A stretch of DNA of 64,000 nt from an uncultured Bacilli bacterium (GCA_934148995.1 CAKPDM010000003.1:1-64000); one strand, 5' to 3'; positions 52,250 to 61,782 are shown, numbered from the stretch's first letter. Numbers and translations are program-made. The notes: a model not told the origin generated them from the sequence alone.

Positions 52250-52825
52250 ATGGAAAGAAATCGAGCTAATCAGAAAGGATTTACGTTAATTGAATTATTA
52301 GCAGTTATCGTTATTCTAGCTATTTTAATGACTTTAGCTGTTACTAGCATGCAAGGTTATATTAATGGTGCTAAGAAAGATACATATATAACAACCGCTC
52401 AACAATTTTTGCAATCTGTAAGATTAGGAATTACTAATGGAGATTATACTTCACCAGTAGCAGGTGAGTGTACAGCTGTTCATATTAATAGTATTCAAAC
52501 AGAATCTGGAGTAAATAATAGTCCGTTTGGAAAATCACTTGTTGATTCACAAAGTTTCATTGTAATTTATAACTCTACTACTTCAGGTAGTGACAAGTTA
52601 TTATATTATGCAGCAATGAATGATACACAAGGTAATGGATTTGTTTTAACAGCAGAAGACTCTTTAGATAGAAATATTGTTAAAATTCGTAAACAGGATA
52701 GTTTTGCCGGTACAACTTTACCTGCTAAAATCACTTCAACTCAGACTGCTAATCTTAATTTGCCAAAGGGAAAAGGTGCTAGTGTAGTTGCTAGTAGTTG
52801 TAAACTAACAAATATTGATGGATAG
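52250..52825 (+). CDS. Type IV pilin-like prepilin 2
   Basis: A 191-residue prepilin with leader RANQKGFTLIELLAVIVILA and a C-terminal Cys (SSCKLTNIDG) that may pair with the one in AGECTAVHIN. It is about 80% identical by eye to prepilin 3, indicating tandem duplication. Its own promoter lies upstream. ATG 52250 follows GGAGG. Confidence 0.82.
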   Translation: MERNRANQKGFTLIELLAVIVILAILMTLAVTSMQGYINGAKKDTYITTAQQFLQSVRLGITNGDYTSPVAGECTAVHINSIQTESGVNNSPFGKSLVDSQSFIVIYNSTTSGSDKLLYYAAMNDTQGNGFVLTAEDSLDRNIVKIRKQDSFAGTTLPAKITSTQTANLNLPKGKGASVVASSCKLTNIDG

Positions 52826-52924
52826 TAGAAAAAAATACTAGTATAGTTATTTTATATATGACTATACTTTAAATTGACATTGAATGATAAAAATTATCAC
52901 TCATAGAATAATGGAGGATGTATT

Positions 52925-53470
52925 ATGAAAATTATGAAAAAAAATAGAACGAATCAGAAAGGATTTACATTAATTGAATTATTAGCAGTTATCGTAATTT
53001 TAGCTATTTTAATGACATTGGCCGTTACTAGCATGCAAGGTTATATTAATGGTGCTAAAAGGGATACATATATAACAACCGCTCAACAATTTCTACAATA
53101 TGTAAGATTAGGAATTACTAATGGGGATTATACATCACCAGTAGCTGGTGAGTGTACAGCTGTACATATTAACCAAATTCAAACAGAATCAGGAATTAAT
53201 AATAGCCCATTTGGTAAAGCTCTTGTTGATACTCAAAGTTACATCATAATTTATAACTCTACTTCATCTGGTAGCGATACTCTTAAGTATTACGCAGCTA
53301 TGAATGATACTCAAGGTAATGGATTTGTATTAACAGCTGAAAATTCACTAAATAGAAAAATTGTTAAGATTCGTAAAGAAGGCGGATTTTCTGGTACAAC
53401 ATTACAAGCTTCTGGTTCAACAGTAACATTACCAGATGGAAGTTGTAAACTTACTAATATTGATAATTAG
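52925..53470 (+). CDS. Type IV pilin-like prepilin 3
   Basis: A 181-residue paralog of prepilin 2 with leader RTNQKGFTLIELLAVIVILA, the same two-Cys pattern and a shorter C-terminal region. A separate TTGACA element near 52872 suggests independent transcription; a palindrome TGATA-AAAAT-TATCA overlaps that region and could be an operator. Followed by a strong terminator. Confidence 0.82.
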   Translation: MKIMKKNRTNQKGFTLIELLAVIVILAILMTLAVTSMQGYINGAKRDTYITTAQQFLQYVRLGITNGDYTSPVAGECTAVHINQIQTESGINNSPFGKALVDTQSYIIIYNSTSSGSDTLKYYAAMNDTQGNGFVLTAENSLNRKIVKIRKEGGFSGTTLQASGSTVTLPDGSCKLTNIDN

Positions 53471-53478
53471 TATAAATT

Positions 53479-53505
53479 AGTCTACAAAAGTAGACTTTTT
53501 TTTTT
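53479..53505 (+). terminator. Terminator of the prepilin genes
   Basis: AGTCTAC-AAAA-GTAGACT followed by a long T run. Confidence 0.85.
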
Positions 53506-53537
53506 ATTTTTGCTATCCTTAAGTAGGAGGTATGCTT

Positions 53538-54419
53538 ATGTTAATAATAGGTAGTCATGTAGGATATAAAAAGGATAGTGGGTTAGTAGGGAGTGTCAAG
53601 GAAGCTTTGAGTTATGGAGCAAACACATTTATGTTTTATACAGGAGCACCGCAAAATACTAAAAGGCTTCCTATTGATTTAGTAAATGTACAAGAAGCAG
53701 ATAAATTAATGAAAGAAAATGATATTCAAAAAGAAAATGTTATTGTTCATGCTCCTTATATTATCAATCTAGCTACGGATGATGAGGAAAAAAGAAGCTT
53801 TGCCATTAGGTTTTTACAAGAAGAAATAAAAAGAGTAGAAACACTTGGGTTTACTTATTTAGTTCTTCATCCTGGAAGTCATGTTGGTTGTGGGCCTGAT
53901 AAAGGAATAGAAAATATTGCTGATTCTTTAAATAAAGTCTTAGAAGACGATAAAAAGGTAGTAATCTTATTAGAAACAATGGCTGGCAAAGGAACGGAAG
54001 TAGGAAGAACATTCGAAGAAATAGCTAGTATTATTGCAAAAGTTAATAAGAAAGAAAAACTTGGTGTTTGCTTAGATACTTGTCATATAAATGATGCTGG
54101 TTATGACCTTAACGATTTTGACAAGGTCTTAGATAGTTTTGATACGATAATCGGTTTAGATAAATTAAAATGCCTTCATATCAATGATAGCAAAAATGAA
54201 AGATCTGCTCACAAAGATAGACATGAAAATATCGGATTAGGACATATTGGTTTTGAAAATTTGCTAAAAGTTATTTATAATGAACGCTTAGATAATATTC
54301 CTAAAATTTTAGAAACGCCATATGTTGATAAGATTTATCCACCATATAAATATGAAATAGAAATGATTAGAAATAAGAAATTTAATGAAAATTTATATAA
54401 CGATATAAAAATCAATTAA
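53538..54419 (+). CDS. nfo: Endonuclease IV (AP endonuclease)
   Basis: A 293-residue Nfo that cleaves DNA at abasic sites using three zinc ions. Ligand blocks visible: GSHVGY, VHAPYIINLA, LHPGSH, LLETMAG, CLDTCHINDAGYD, LHINDSKNERSAHKDRHENI and GLGHIG. ATG 53538 is preferred over 53532 because AGGAGGT directly abuts the latter. Confidence 0.92.
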   Translation: MLIIGSHVGYKKDSGLVGSVKEALSYGANTFMFYTGAPQNTKRLPIDLVNVQEADKLMKENDIQKENVIVHAPYIINLATDDEEKRSFAIRFLQEEIKRVETLGFTYLVLHPGSHVGCGPDKGIENIADSLNKVLEDDKKVVILLETMAGKGTEVGRTFEEIASIIAKVNKKEKLGVCLDTCHINDAGYDLNDFDKVLDSFDTIIGLDKLKCLHINDSKNERSAHKDRHENIGLGHIGFENLLKVIYNERLDNIPKILETPYVDKIYPPYKYEIEMIRNKKFNENLYNDIKIN

Positions 54420-54452
54420 AAAGTATTAACAATATTAGAAAGGACGATGCTT

Positions 54453-55721
54453 ATGAAAGAAAAAATAGAATTAATTGTAAAAGCCTTTTTACTAAGTAGT
54501 CCTTTTATTGATATGTTGACAGCTTTTGCTCTTCACAGCTTAAAAATAGATTTAACAATGGGAATTATCGTAAGAGTCTTGTTTCTTATCTTTTCTTTAT
54601 GGTATTTATTCTTTATCTATAAAGGAGAACAAAAGAAACTATATAAAGGTTTTAGTCTTTCTCTCATAATTTATATTGCACTTTTCTTTGGCATAGTACT
54701 ACTAGATAAAGGAAAAGGAGCGATTATCTACGAAGCAAAAAATACCATCAAGACCTTCTACTTTCCCTTTCTATTAATAACATTTTCGACAATGTTCGAA
54801 GAAAAACTAGATATTATTCCGAAGAAATACTTTACTTACATCATAGTTACTTATTTATTAGGAATCTTTATTCCATCACTCTTAGGAATCGGTTTTGATA
54901 CTTACGAAATTACCAAAAAAGGTAGCTTAGGTTTTTTCAGTAGTGCCAATGAAGTAGGGGGAATAATTTCTATCTTAATGTCATTTTTCTTTCTTAACTT
55001 ATATAAAGATAGCAACTTTATCAAAATAATGCTTGGTGTTACAATACTTGTCTATGTCTTATTAAGTATGGGAACTAAAACACCACTCTTAGCATTCATC
55101 ATCATCTTAAGCATTTACTTATTGATATTTCTATATAAAATGGTGAGAATGAAAAACTATAAAAAAGTCCTAGGTGTAAGTTTCACCTCATTAATAACTA
55201 TTGTTGCTCTTCTTTTAATAATACCGAAAACAACATTCTATAAAAACATCAAAATTCATCTTGATTTCTTAGAAGTAGATAACATCACTGATATCTTCAA
55301 AAGTGAAGAGTTAATCGACCACTTCATCTTCAGTTCTAGACTTAAATTTATGAAGAATAGTGTCAGTTACTATAATAACGCACCACTTCTAGAAAAACTG
55401 GGAGGAATCGGCTATATAGAAGGATACGGTACCGATAAATTAAGTCTTAAAACCGTCGAAATGGACTACGTCGACATCTTCTTAAGACACGGTATTATCG
55501 GCAGTATCATTTATTTAATAATCTATCTTTACTTCATAAGAGAAGCCCTTAAAAGATACAAAAAAGCAAAAGACTTCGATAAAAAGATAACCTATCAAAT
55601 TTCCTTTCTTTTGACTATTTTACTAAGCTTCTTTACAGGACATATCATTATGGCACCAGCTGTTAGTATCCTAGTAGTATTAATACTAACTGCTCAAGAT
55701 AAGAAAGGAGAATTAATTTGA
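54453..55721 (+). CDS. O-antigen ligase/polymerase-like membrane protein
   Basis: A 422-residue protein with about ten membrane spans and a long central outer loop (residues about 265-330), the layout of the Wzy/WaaL family. GSLGFFSSANEVGGIIS and LRHGIIGSIIYL match conserved positions. It opens a polysaccharide operon of overlapping genes and is probably the glycan polymerase or ligase. ATG 54453 has AAAGGACG at better spacing than 54447. Confidence 0.72.
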   Translation: MKEKIELIVKAFLLSSPFIDMLTAFALHSLKIDLTMGIIVRVLFLIFSLWYLFFIYKGEQKKLYKGFSLSLIIYIALFFGIVLLDKGKGAIIYEAKNTIKTFYFPFLLITFSTMFEEKLDIIPKKYFTYIIVTYLLGIFIPSLLGIGFDTYEITKKGSLGFFSSANEVGGIISILMSFFFLNLYKDSNFIKIMLGVTILVYVLLSMGTKTPLLAFIIILSIYLLIFLYKMVRMKNYKKVLGVSFTSLITIVALLLIIPKTTFYKNIKIHLDFLEVDNITDIFKSEELIDHFIFSSRLKFMKNSVSYYNNAPLLEKLGGIGYIEGYGTDKLSLKTVEMDYVDIFLRHGIIGSIIYLIIYLYFIREALKRYKKAKDFDKKITYQISFLLTILLSFFTGHIIMAPAVSILVVLILTAQDKKGELI

Positions 55722-56587
55722 GAGATTTAGTTTTCGTTATAATCAACTATAATACTAAAGCCTTAGCAGAAAAATTAGTAGCAAATGTCAAAGACTATCA
55801 ATCAATCAGTAAAATACTAATTGTTGATAATGCCTCTACTGATGATTCTTATCAAGAATTAAAAAAACTAGAAAATGACCGTATAGAAGTCCTTCAAGCA
55901 GAAGAAAATAAAGGTTTTTCCGCCGGAATGAATATTGGTGCCAAAAGAGCTATCGAGCTTTTTTCAAAGTGTGACATAATTTTTTCTAATACGGACATAA
56001 TTATTTCTAGTGAAGAAACAATCGAAATACTGCAAACCGCTCTTAAAATGCGCCGTGTCGCTGTAGCTTCACCAGTTGTTTTCCAAGAAAATACTATCAG
56101 TAGAGGTTGGAAAATACCATCAGCCAAAGAAGAAATATTAATCAACTTGCCAGGAATCGGCAAGAAATTCCAAAAAAAGTATATGTTTTATGATGAAGAC
56201 CATTATAAAGGCAAATACTCATATGTAGAAGCCGTCTCCGGTTGTTTCTTTATGATAAAAAGTGAAGCTTTAAAAAGGGTTAATTATTTTGATGAAAATG
56301 TCTTCTTATATTACGAAGAAAACATACTGGGAGAAAAATTAAGAAATAGTAGTTATACTTTAGTTATTTGCAATGAAGCTTTGATAATTCACGACCACTC
56401 AGTAAGCATAGACCATAACGTTGGAACTATTAATAAATTTAAGATATTAAAAACTAGTCAGCGTTATTTTCAAAAAAAATATCACTATGCTACTGAAAAA
56501 GAAATCAGAAAACTAAAATTCACTAGTAATCTAACATTAATTACTATCTATATCAGAGTATTTTTAAAAGGAGGATTTAAAAAATGA
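55718..56587 (+). CDS. Family 2 glycosyltransferase, rhamnosyltransferase-like
   Basis: A 289-residue GT-A enzyme. FVIINYNTKALAEKL, ILIVDNASTDDSYQELK, NKGFSAGMNIGAKRA and the SNTDII metal motif followed by EAVSGCFFMIK fit GT2 rhamnosyltransferases. Start is TTG 55718 with AAAGGAG upstream; it overlaps the stop of the previous gene. Located before rml genes, so rhamnose transfer is a fair guess. Confidence 0.8.
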   Translation: MRDLVFVIINYNTKALAEKLVANVKDYQSISKILIVDNASTDDSYQELKKLENDRIEVLQAEENKGFSAGMNIGAKRAIELFSKCDIIFSNTDIIISSEETIEILQTALKMRRVAVASPVVFQENTISRGWKIPSAKEEILINLPGIGKKFQKKYMFYDEDHYKGKYSYVEAVSGCFFMIKSEALKRVNYFDENVFLYYEENILGEKLRNSSYTLVICNEALIIHDHSVSIDHNVGTINKFKILKTSQRYFQKKYHYATEKEIRKLKFTSNLTLITIYIRVFLKGGFKK

Positions 56588-57480
56588 AAGGAATAATTTT
56601 AGCTGGCGGAAGTGGAACAAGACTATACCCACTAACCGAAGTAACCAGTAAACAATTAATGCCCATCTATGATAAACCAATGATTTATTATCCACTATCA
56701 GTCTTAATGCAAGCAGGAATTAAAGAGATATTAATAATTTCCACCGAACAAGACCTACCAAGATTTGAAAAACTACTTGGAACAGGGGAAAAATTTGGTG
56801 TTAGCTTTAGTTATAAAGTTCAACCAGCACCAAACGGTCTAGCCGAAGCTTTTATACTTGGTGAAGAGTTTATTAAGGATGATGATTGCGCTATGGTACT
56901 AGGTGACAATATCTTCTATGGAGCAGGGTTAAAAGCTGAACTAGCTAAAGCAGTTGCAAAAGCCAAAGAAGGGAAAGCAACTGTTTTTGGTTATCATGTT
57001 CATGACCCAGAAAGATTTGGAGTAGTAGAGTTTGATAATGAAGGAAAAGCCATCAGTATCGAAGAAAAACCAACCAAACCAAAGAGTAACTACGCCGTAA
57101 CCGGACTATACTTTTACCCAAAAGGCGTTAGTAAAGAAGCAAAAACACTAACACCATCCAAAAGAGGAGAACTAGAAATCACAGACCTTAACCGTTTATA
57201 TCTTGAGAATGATTTACTAGAAGTAATCTCTTTAAAAGAAGGATACGGTTGGTTTGATACCGGAACTTTTAAAAGCTTATTAACAGCAACCAACTTTGTC
57301 GGAACCATTCAAGAACATCAAAATATAACCATCTGTTGTCCAGAAGAAATAGGTTATAAAAACGGATGGTTAACAAAAGAAAAATTAAAAGAACAAGCAC
57401 TATTAATGAAAAAAAACACCTATGGTGAACACTTAATGAGTATTTATATGGAGGATGAAAATGAAGATAATAGAGACTAA
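56584..57480 (+). CDS. rmlA: Glucose-1-phosphate thymidylyltransferase
   Basis: A 298-residue RmlA that makes dTDP-glucose. GIILAGGSGTRLYPLT is the nucleotide-binding signature; KQLMPIYDKPMIYYPLS, LGDNIFYGAGL and EEKPTKPKSNYAVTGLYFY follow. Length and order fit. Overlaps the glycosyltransferase by four bases and rmlC by 26. Confidence 0.93.
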   Translation: MKGIILAGGSGTRLYPLTEVTSKQLMPIYDKPMIYYPLSVLMQAGIKEILIISTEQDLPRFEKLLGTGEKFGVSFSYKVQPAPNGLAEAFILGEEFIKDDDCAMVLGDNIFYGAGLKAELAKAVAKAKEGKATVFGYHVHDPERFGVVEFDNEGKAISIEEKPTKPKSNYAVTGLYFYPKGVSKEAKTLTPSKRGELEITDLNRLYLENDLLEVISLKEGYGWFDTGTFKSLLTATNFVGTIQEHQNITICCPEEIGYKNGWLTKEKLKEQALLMKKNTYGEHLMSIYMEDENEDNRD

Positions 57481-58021
57481 ATTAAAAGATTGTTATATCA
57501 TAGAGCCAGCTGTTTTTAATGACGAACGTGGCTATTTTATGGAATTTTATAGTGATGAAAAAATGGATAAAGCTAGAAGTGTTTTACCAAAAGTAGTTCA
57601 AGGAAATAGATCATTTAGTAAAAAAGGAACACTACGTGGTTTACATTATCAAAAAGGTGATACCGCTCAAGCTAAACTAGTTGAATGCTTGCAAGGAGCA
57701 GTCTTAGACGTAGCTGTTGATCTTCGAAAAGATTCACCAAGTTACAAAGAATGGATAAGTGTTGAATTAACTGCTAATAATCATCGTCAGTTACTAATCC
57801 CTAAGGGATTTGCTCACGGTTTTTTAACCCTTGAAGATAATACTTTATTCCAATACTTGGTAGATTATCCTTACAGTCCAACCACTGAAGGAGGTTTCCT
57901 TTGGAGTGATAAAGAAATTAATGTCGACTGGCAATTTGAAAAATATGGAATAACCGAACCAGTTTTATCAGAAAAAGATAAGGTAAGAAAACCATTAGCA
58001 GAAACAGAGGTAGACTTTTAA
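57455..58021 (+). CDS. rmlC: dTDP-4-dehydrorhamnose 3,5-epimerase
   Basis: A 188-residue cupin-type epimerase. GNRSFSKKGTLRGLHYQK carries the catalytic His, and LIPKGFAHGFLTLED the second conserved block. ATG 57455 or 57461; GGAGG lies just upstream. One-base overlap with rmlD. Confidence 0.93.
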   Translation: MKMKIIETKLKDCYIIEPAVFNDERGYFMEFYSDEKMDKARSVLPKVVQGNRSFSKKGTLRGLHYQKGDTAQAKLVECLQGAVLDVAVDLRKDSPSYKEWISVELTANNHRQLLIPKGFAHGFLTLEDNTLFQYLVDYPYSPTTEGGFLWSDKEINVDWQFEKYGITEPVLSEKDKVRKPLAETEVDF

Positions 58022-58881
58022 TGCGTTATTTAGTAACAGGAATAACTGGTCAATTAGGCTATGATGTTGTAAGAGTTCTAAAAGAAAATGGTATCAAAGA
58101 TATCTATGCTCCTAAAAGTAGCGAATTTGATATTACTGATAGAGAAACTGTTCTTAAAAAGACCAAAGAATTTAAACCTAATGTTATTATTCATTGCGCT
58201 GCTTATACTAAAGTAGACCAAGCAGAAATAGATAAAGATTTATGTTATAAAGTAAATGTCACTGGTACAGAAAATATGGTCTTAGCAGCTAAAGAAATAG
58301 ATGCTAAAATTATTTATATCAGTACTGATTATGTTTTCGATGGAGAAAAAAACGAAGTTTATGAAGTAGAGGATAAAACTAATCCAAAATCTATTTATGG
58401 AAAGACTAAATTGGAAGGTGAACAATTAGTTCAAACATATCAAAAACATTTCATTGTAAGAATTTCTTGGGTTTTTGGAATTAATGGTAATAACTTTGTT
58501 AAAACTATGTTAAAGCTTGCCGAAACTCACAAAGAATTAACAGTTGTTAGTGACCAAATTGGTAGTCCAACTTATACTTATGACTTAGCAAAACTGTTAT
58601 TTGCAATGAGTGAAACTTCTAAGTATGGAACTTATCAAGCAACTAATGAAGGACTTTACAGCTGGGCTGATTTTGCAAGATTAATATTAAAGGATACCAG
58701 TACTAAAGTAACAGATGTTACAACTGAAGAATACCAAAAAATAATTAATAAAAAACAAGCACCAAGACCAAAAAACTCCTCTTTATCAAAAGAGAAGTTA
58801 TTAGCTAATGGTTTTAGTAAATTACCATCAGTTGAAGATGCACTAGAAAGATATTTAATCGAATTAAAAAAAGAGGCATAA
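58021..58881 (+). CDS. rmlD: dTDP-4-dehydrorhamnose reductase
   Basis: A 286-residue short-chain reductase completing dTDP-L-rhamnose. GITGQLGYDVVRVL is the NAD(P)-binding start, STDYVFDGEK and YGKTKLEGEQ hold the Tyr-x-x-x-Lys pair, and ISWVFGINGNNFVKTM follows. rmlB, the 4,6-dehydratase needed between RmlA and RmlC, is absent from this cluster. Confidence 0.93.
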   Translation: MRYLVTGITGQLGYDVVRVLKENGIKDIYAPKSSEFDITDRETVLKKTKEFKPNVIIHCAAYTKVDQAEIDKDLCYKVNVTGTENMVLAAKEIDAKIIYISTDYVFDGEKNEVYEVEDKTNPKSIYGKTKLEGEQLVQTYQKHFIVRISWVFGINGNNFVKTMLKLAETHKELTVVSDQIGSPTYTYDLAKLLFAMSETSKYGTYQATNEGLYSWADFARLILKDTSTKVTDVTTEEYQKIINKKQAPRPKNSSLSKEKLLANGFSKLPSVEDALERYLIELKKEA

Positions 58882-58907
58882 CAATAATAATTATGCTTCT
58901 TTTTCTT
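58868..58907. terminator. Bidirectional terminator between rmlD and rpsT
   Basis: GAGGCATAA and TTATGCTTC form a stem between the two convergent genes, with T residues on both strands. Confidence 0.75.
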
Positions 58908-59166
58908 CCATTTTATTTACTGCTTTAGTTAATCTTGATTTTAAACGAGCAGCTTTGTTTTTATGAACTGAACCGTGAGTGCAAGCTTTATCAACTCTTT
59001 GAATAGCAATATTTAAAGACTTTTTAGCTTCTTCACTTTTACCTGCAACAATAGCTTTTTCACAGTTTTTAACTGCTGTACGCATACTTGAAGTTACAAG
59101 AGTATTTACATCACTTTTTCTTTCGTTACTACGAACTCTCTTCTTAGCACTTTTAATATTTGGCAT
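58891..59166 (-). CDS. rpsT: 30S ribosomal protein S20
   Basis: A 91-residue basic protein starting MPNIKSAKKRVRSNERK, the S20 signature, and ending in a helical Ala/Lys-rich region. ATG 59166 is behind GAGGTGA; the longer frame to 59208 has no site. Convergent with rmlD. rpsT next to gpr, spoIIP and lepA is the Bacillus order, here split by tnpB. Confidence 0.93.
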   Translation of the reverse strand: MPNIKSAKKRVRSNERKSDVNTLVTSSMRTAVKNCEKAIVAGKSEEAKKSLNIAIQRVDKACTHGSVHKNKAARLKSRLTKAVNKMEEKEA

Positions 59167-59198
59167 AATCTCACCTCGCTTCTTGTTTAAACATTTAC

Positions 59199-59227
59199 AT
59201 TTTACCAAAAAATGTAGTATATTGCAA
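59199..59227 (-). promoter_or_regulatory. Promoter of rpsT
   Basis: On the minus strand TTGCAA (59227-59222), 17 bases, TAAAAT (59204-59199). Confidence 0.6.
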
Positions 59228-59350
59228 ATGTTTTAGAAATTTCTTTCTTATATATAATACAAAAAAGCTAGGCAAAAAGCAAGCAAATGCTATTACTATT
59301 TTCATTTATCTATTTGTCAAAATATACCAGTGAAAAAATTCAAAAATGCA

Positions 59351-59378
59351 TTGACGAACATTTTTTCTATGTTATAAT
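59351..59378 (+). promoter_or_regulatory. Promoter of tnpB
   Basis: TTGACG (59351-59356), 16 bases, TATAAT (59373-59378). It shares ATTGACGAACATTT with the promoter at 34589. Confidence 0.7.
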
Positions 59379-59411
59379 AGGGAACATCACTTAAGAAAAG
59401 AGGTGTTAAAT

Positions 59412-60527
59412 GTGAAAATATTAAGAGGTTACGTTTTTAGATTGTATCCAAATAAAGAACAAGAAATATTAATAAATAAGACGTTTGGATGTACTAGATT
59501 TGTCTATAATTATTATCTTGAGAAGGCACTTCAAAAGAAAATAAGTTATGGCTATATCAAAGACCTTCAAAGACTTTCACTAGAATACCCTTGGCTTAAG
59601 GAAGTAGATGGCTCTGCTTTAACATCTTGTCTTTTTGATTTAGATAATGCTTTTAAAAGATTTACAAAACATAATTCCGCAGCACCAAAATTTAAAACCA
59701 AAGATAGAAATAAGTCTTATAAAACTAATAATTTTTTTAAGACTTATACAAACGAATATAGTATTAAAATAAATCTAGAAAAAAGATTAATTACTTTGCC
59801 AAAACTGAATGAAGTAAAAATAAGCGGTTATAATAAATTAAAAGAAATACCTGGTACTATAAAAAATGCGGTTATTCGTAAATTAGCTAATAAATATTAT
59901 GTTAGTATTTTAGTAGAGGAAGAAAAAACAGTTCCTGATTTTAGACCTAATTCAATAGTAGGACTTGATTTAGGACTTAAAACTTTAGTAGTAACATCAC
60001 ATAATGAGAGACTAGAAAATACTATTAAGGTTAATGAAAAAAGAATAAAAGGGTTACAAAAGAAACTTTCAAGATGTCAAAAAGGAAGTAAAAATAGAGA
60101 AAAAGTAAAAATAAAAATTCAAAGAGCTTACTTAAAAATAAAAAATGCTAGAAAACATTTAATTCACGATTTAACTAATAAGCTAATAAGAGAACACGAC
60201 ATAATTGTAGTAGAAGATTTAGCAGTTCAACAAATGCAACAGACTCATTCAATAGCAAAATGTCTAACAAATAACCCATTCAGTGAAATAATAAGAGTAC
60301 TCAAATATAAAGCCCTCTGGAATAATAAAAGATTAATTCAAATTAATAGATATTATCCAAGTAGTCAAATCTGCAATCATTGTGGGTTTCGAAATAGAGC
60401 ATTAAAAGATTTAAACATAAGAGAATGGGAATGTCCTAGTTGTCATAATAAACTAGACCGTGATTTAAATGCCAGTATTAATATAATGTTTGAAGGATTA
60501 AAAGAATATATGAGGAGTTTAACCTAA
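59412..60527 (+). CDS. tnpB: TnpB RNA-guided nuclease of an IS200/IS605-type element
   Basis: A 371-residue TnpB from GTG 59412 (AGAGGTG site). N-terminal helix-turn-helix (YVFRLYPNKEQEILINKTFG), RuvC-like core with the three acidic residues in VGLDLGLKTLV, IIVVEDLAV and LDRDLNASINI, and a zinc finger CNHCGF...CPSCHNK between the last two. All catalytic residues are intact. TnpB uses an RNA from its own 3' end to cut DNA. No TnpA is in the window, so this is a tnpB-only element inserted between rpsT and gpr. Confidence 0.92.
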   Translation: MKILRGYVFRLYPNKEQEILINKTFGCTRFVYNYYLEKALQKKISYGYIKDLQRLSLEYPWLKEVDGSALTSCLFDLDNAFKRFTKHNSAAPKFKTKDRNKSYKTNNFFKTYTNEYSIKINLEKRLITLPKLNEVKISGYNKLKEIPGTIKNAVIRKLANKYYVSILVEEEKTVPDFRPNSIVGLDLGLKTLVVTSHNERLENTIKVNEKRIKGLQKKLSRCQKGSKNREKVKIKIQRAYLKIKNARKHLIHDLTNKLIREHDIIVVEDLAVQQMQQTHSIAKCLTNNPFSEIIRVLKYKALWNNKRLIQINRYYPSSQICNHCGFRNRALKDLNIREWECPSCHNKLDRDLNASINIMFEGLKEYMRSLT

Positions 60528-60660
60528 ATGTTGCTAGTTAAACAAACTAATAACTAATAAATAATTAAATATAGTAGGGTGTCGCCCATCCGAAATTCGT
60601 CTGTGGAGAAACAAAACGTTTCGATGAAGCAGAAAATTATCAAAGATTTGTTCTGTTTTG
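60528..60660 (+). ncRNA. omega-RNA-like 3' region of the tnpB element
   Basis: Right after the tnpB stop come TTTAAC/GTTAAA, a GGG...CCC hairpin and GTCTGTGGAGAAACAAAA with CGTTTCGATGAAGCAGAAA (60599-60635). The GAAAC/GTTTC stem and CTG/CAG closing pair match the solo copy at 34697-34732. In this family the scaffold ends at the element's right end and the guide is read from flanking DNA. Exact ends are not determined. Confidence 0.55.
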
Positions 60661-60704
60661 TATAGATTTCAAAAACTAGTAAATACTTATTAATGGTGAT
60701 TACT

Positions 60705-61727
60705 ATGAAACATGAACTAGATCTGTCTTCTTATCAAGTAAGAACAGACTTACTATCAGAAATTTTAGACAAAGAACTAAAAGATTACAAAAGAGAAATC
60801 AAATCAGTAGATAATATCAAAGTAGAGTCTATTTTTCTAGATAAGGAGTCTTCCTTGACTATTAATAAAAAGTCAGGTATCTATAAAACGGTTTATTTTG
60901 AAGACATAACTGATGAAGACAATTATCAAAAACTAAATAAAGTTCTAATCAGTGAGCTAAAGGAATTTTTTAAATTAAAAAAATTAACTAATTTAAAAAA
61001 CTGTTTAATAATTGGACTAGGAAATAGACTATCTACTCCTGATGCTATCGGTCCTTTAACTTTAGATGACATAAAAGTTACAAGACATTTATTTACATTA
61101 GGTTTTGATGTTCTAGATAAATATCGGTCTATTGCAACTTTTACCCCTGGAGTAATGGGGACAACTGGCATAGAGACTTATGATGCAGTAATGGGAATAA
61201 TTGATAATATAAAACCAGATTTTATTATTGTCATTGATTCTCTTTGTGCCTCTTCGATTGATAGATTAAATAAAACAATTCAGATAACTGATACAGGTAT
61301 TCATCCTGGCAGTGGCATTGGTAATAATAGAAAAGAATTATCTTTTGAAACCTTAAATATTCCAGTAATTGCTATTGGTATACCAACAGTAGTAGAAGCC
61401 TCAACTATAGTTAGCAATTCGATAGAGTATTTATTTAACCATATCAGTTACGAAATAGACAATAAAGATAAAAAGTCACTAAAGTTTGTTCCTACTATTA
61501 GTAGAGATTACAAAGAACACAAGAATAACTTTACTAAAGCCGAGAAAGAAAATCTTCTAGGAATAGTAGGAGGATTAGATAGTGCATCTAGTAAAGACTT
61601 AATGCGCGAAGTATTACTACCTTTAGGATATAACTATATAGTTAGTTCTAAAGAAATAGACTTTGTAGTTAAAAAAATATCAGTACTGTTAGCAGATTCT
61701 TTAAATAATAGTTTACTCCTTCCTTAA
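60705..61727 (+). CDS. gpr: Spore germination protease GPR
   Basis: A 340-residue GPR that degrades small acid-soluble spore proteins. The start MKHELDLSSYQVRTDL matches the family and contains the pro-segment. LIIGLGNRLSTPDAIGP, FTPGVMGTTGIET, VIDSLCASSIDRLN and TGIHPGSGIGNNRKELS are conserved blocks with the acidic catalytic residues. ATG 60705 has GGTG seven bases upstream. Confidence 0.93.
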   Translation: MKHELDLSSYQVRTDLLSEILDKELKDYKREIKSVDNIKVESIFLDKESSLTINKKSGIYKTVYFEDITDEDNYQKLNKVLISELKEFFKLKKLTNLKNCLIIGLGNRLSTPDAIGPLTLDDIKVTRHLFTLGFDVLDKYRSIATFTPGVMGTTGIETYDAVMGIIDNIKPDFIIVIDSLCASSIDRLNKTIQITDTGIHPGSGIGNNRKELSFETLNIPVIAIGIPTVVEASTIVSNSIEYLFNHISYEIDNKDKKSLKFVPTISRDYKEHKNNFTKAEKENLLGIVGGLDSASSKDLMREVLLPLGYNYIVSSKEIDFVVKKISVLLADSLNNSLLLP

Positions 61728-61782
61728 TTATCGACAAATATTCTTCACTTTTTTTGGTATATTACCTAAAAAGAGGTGGAAT

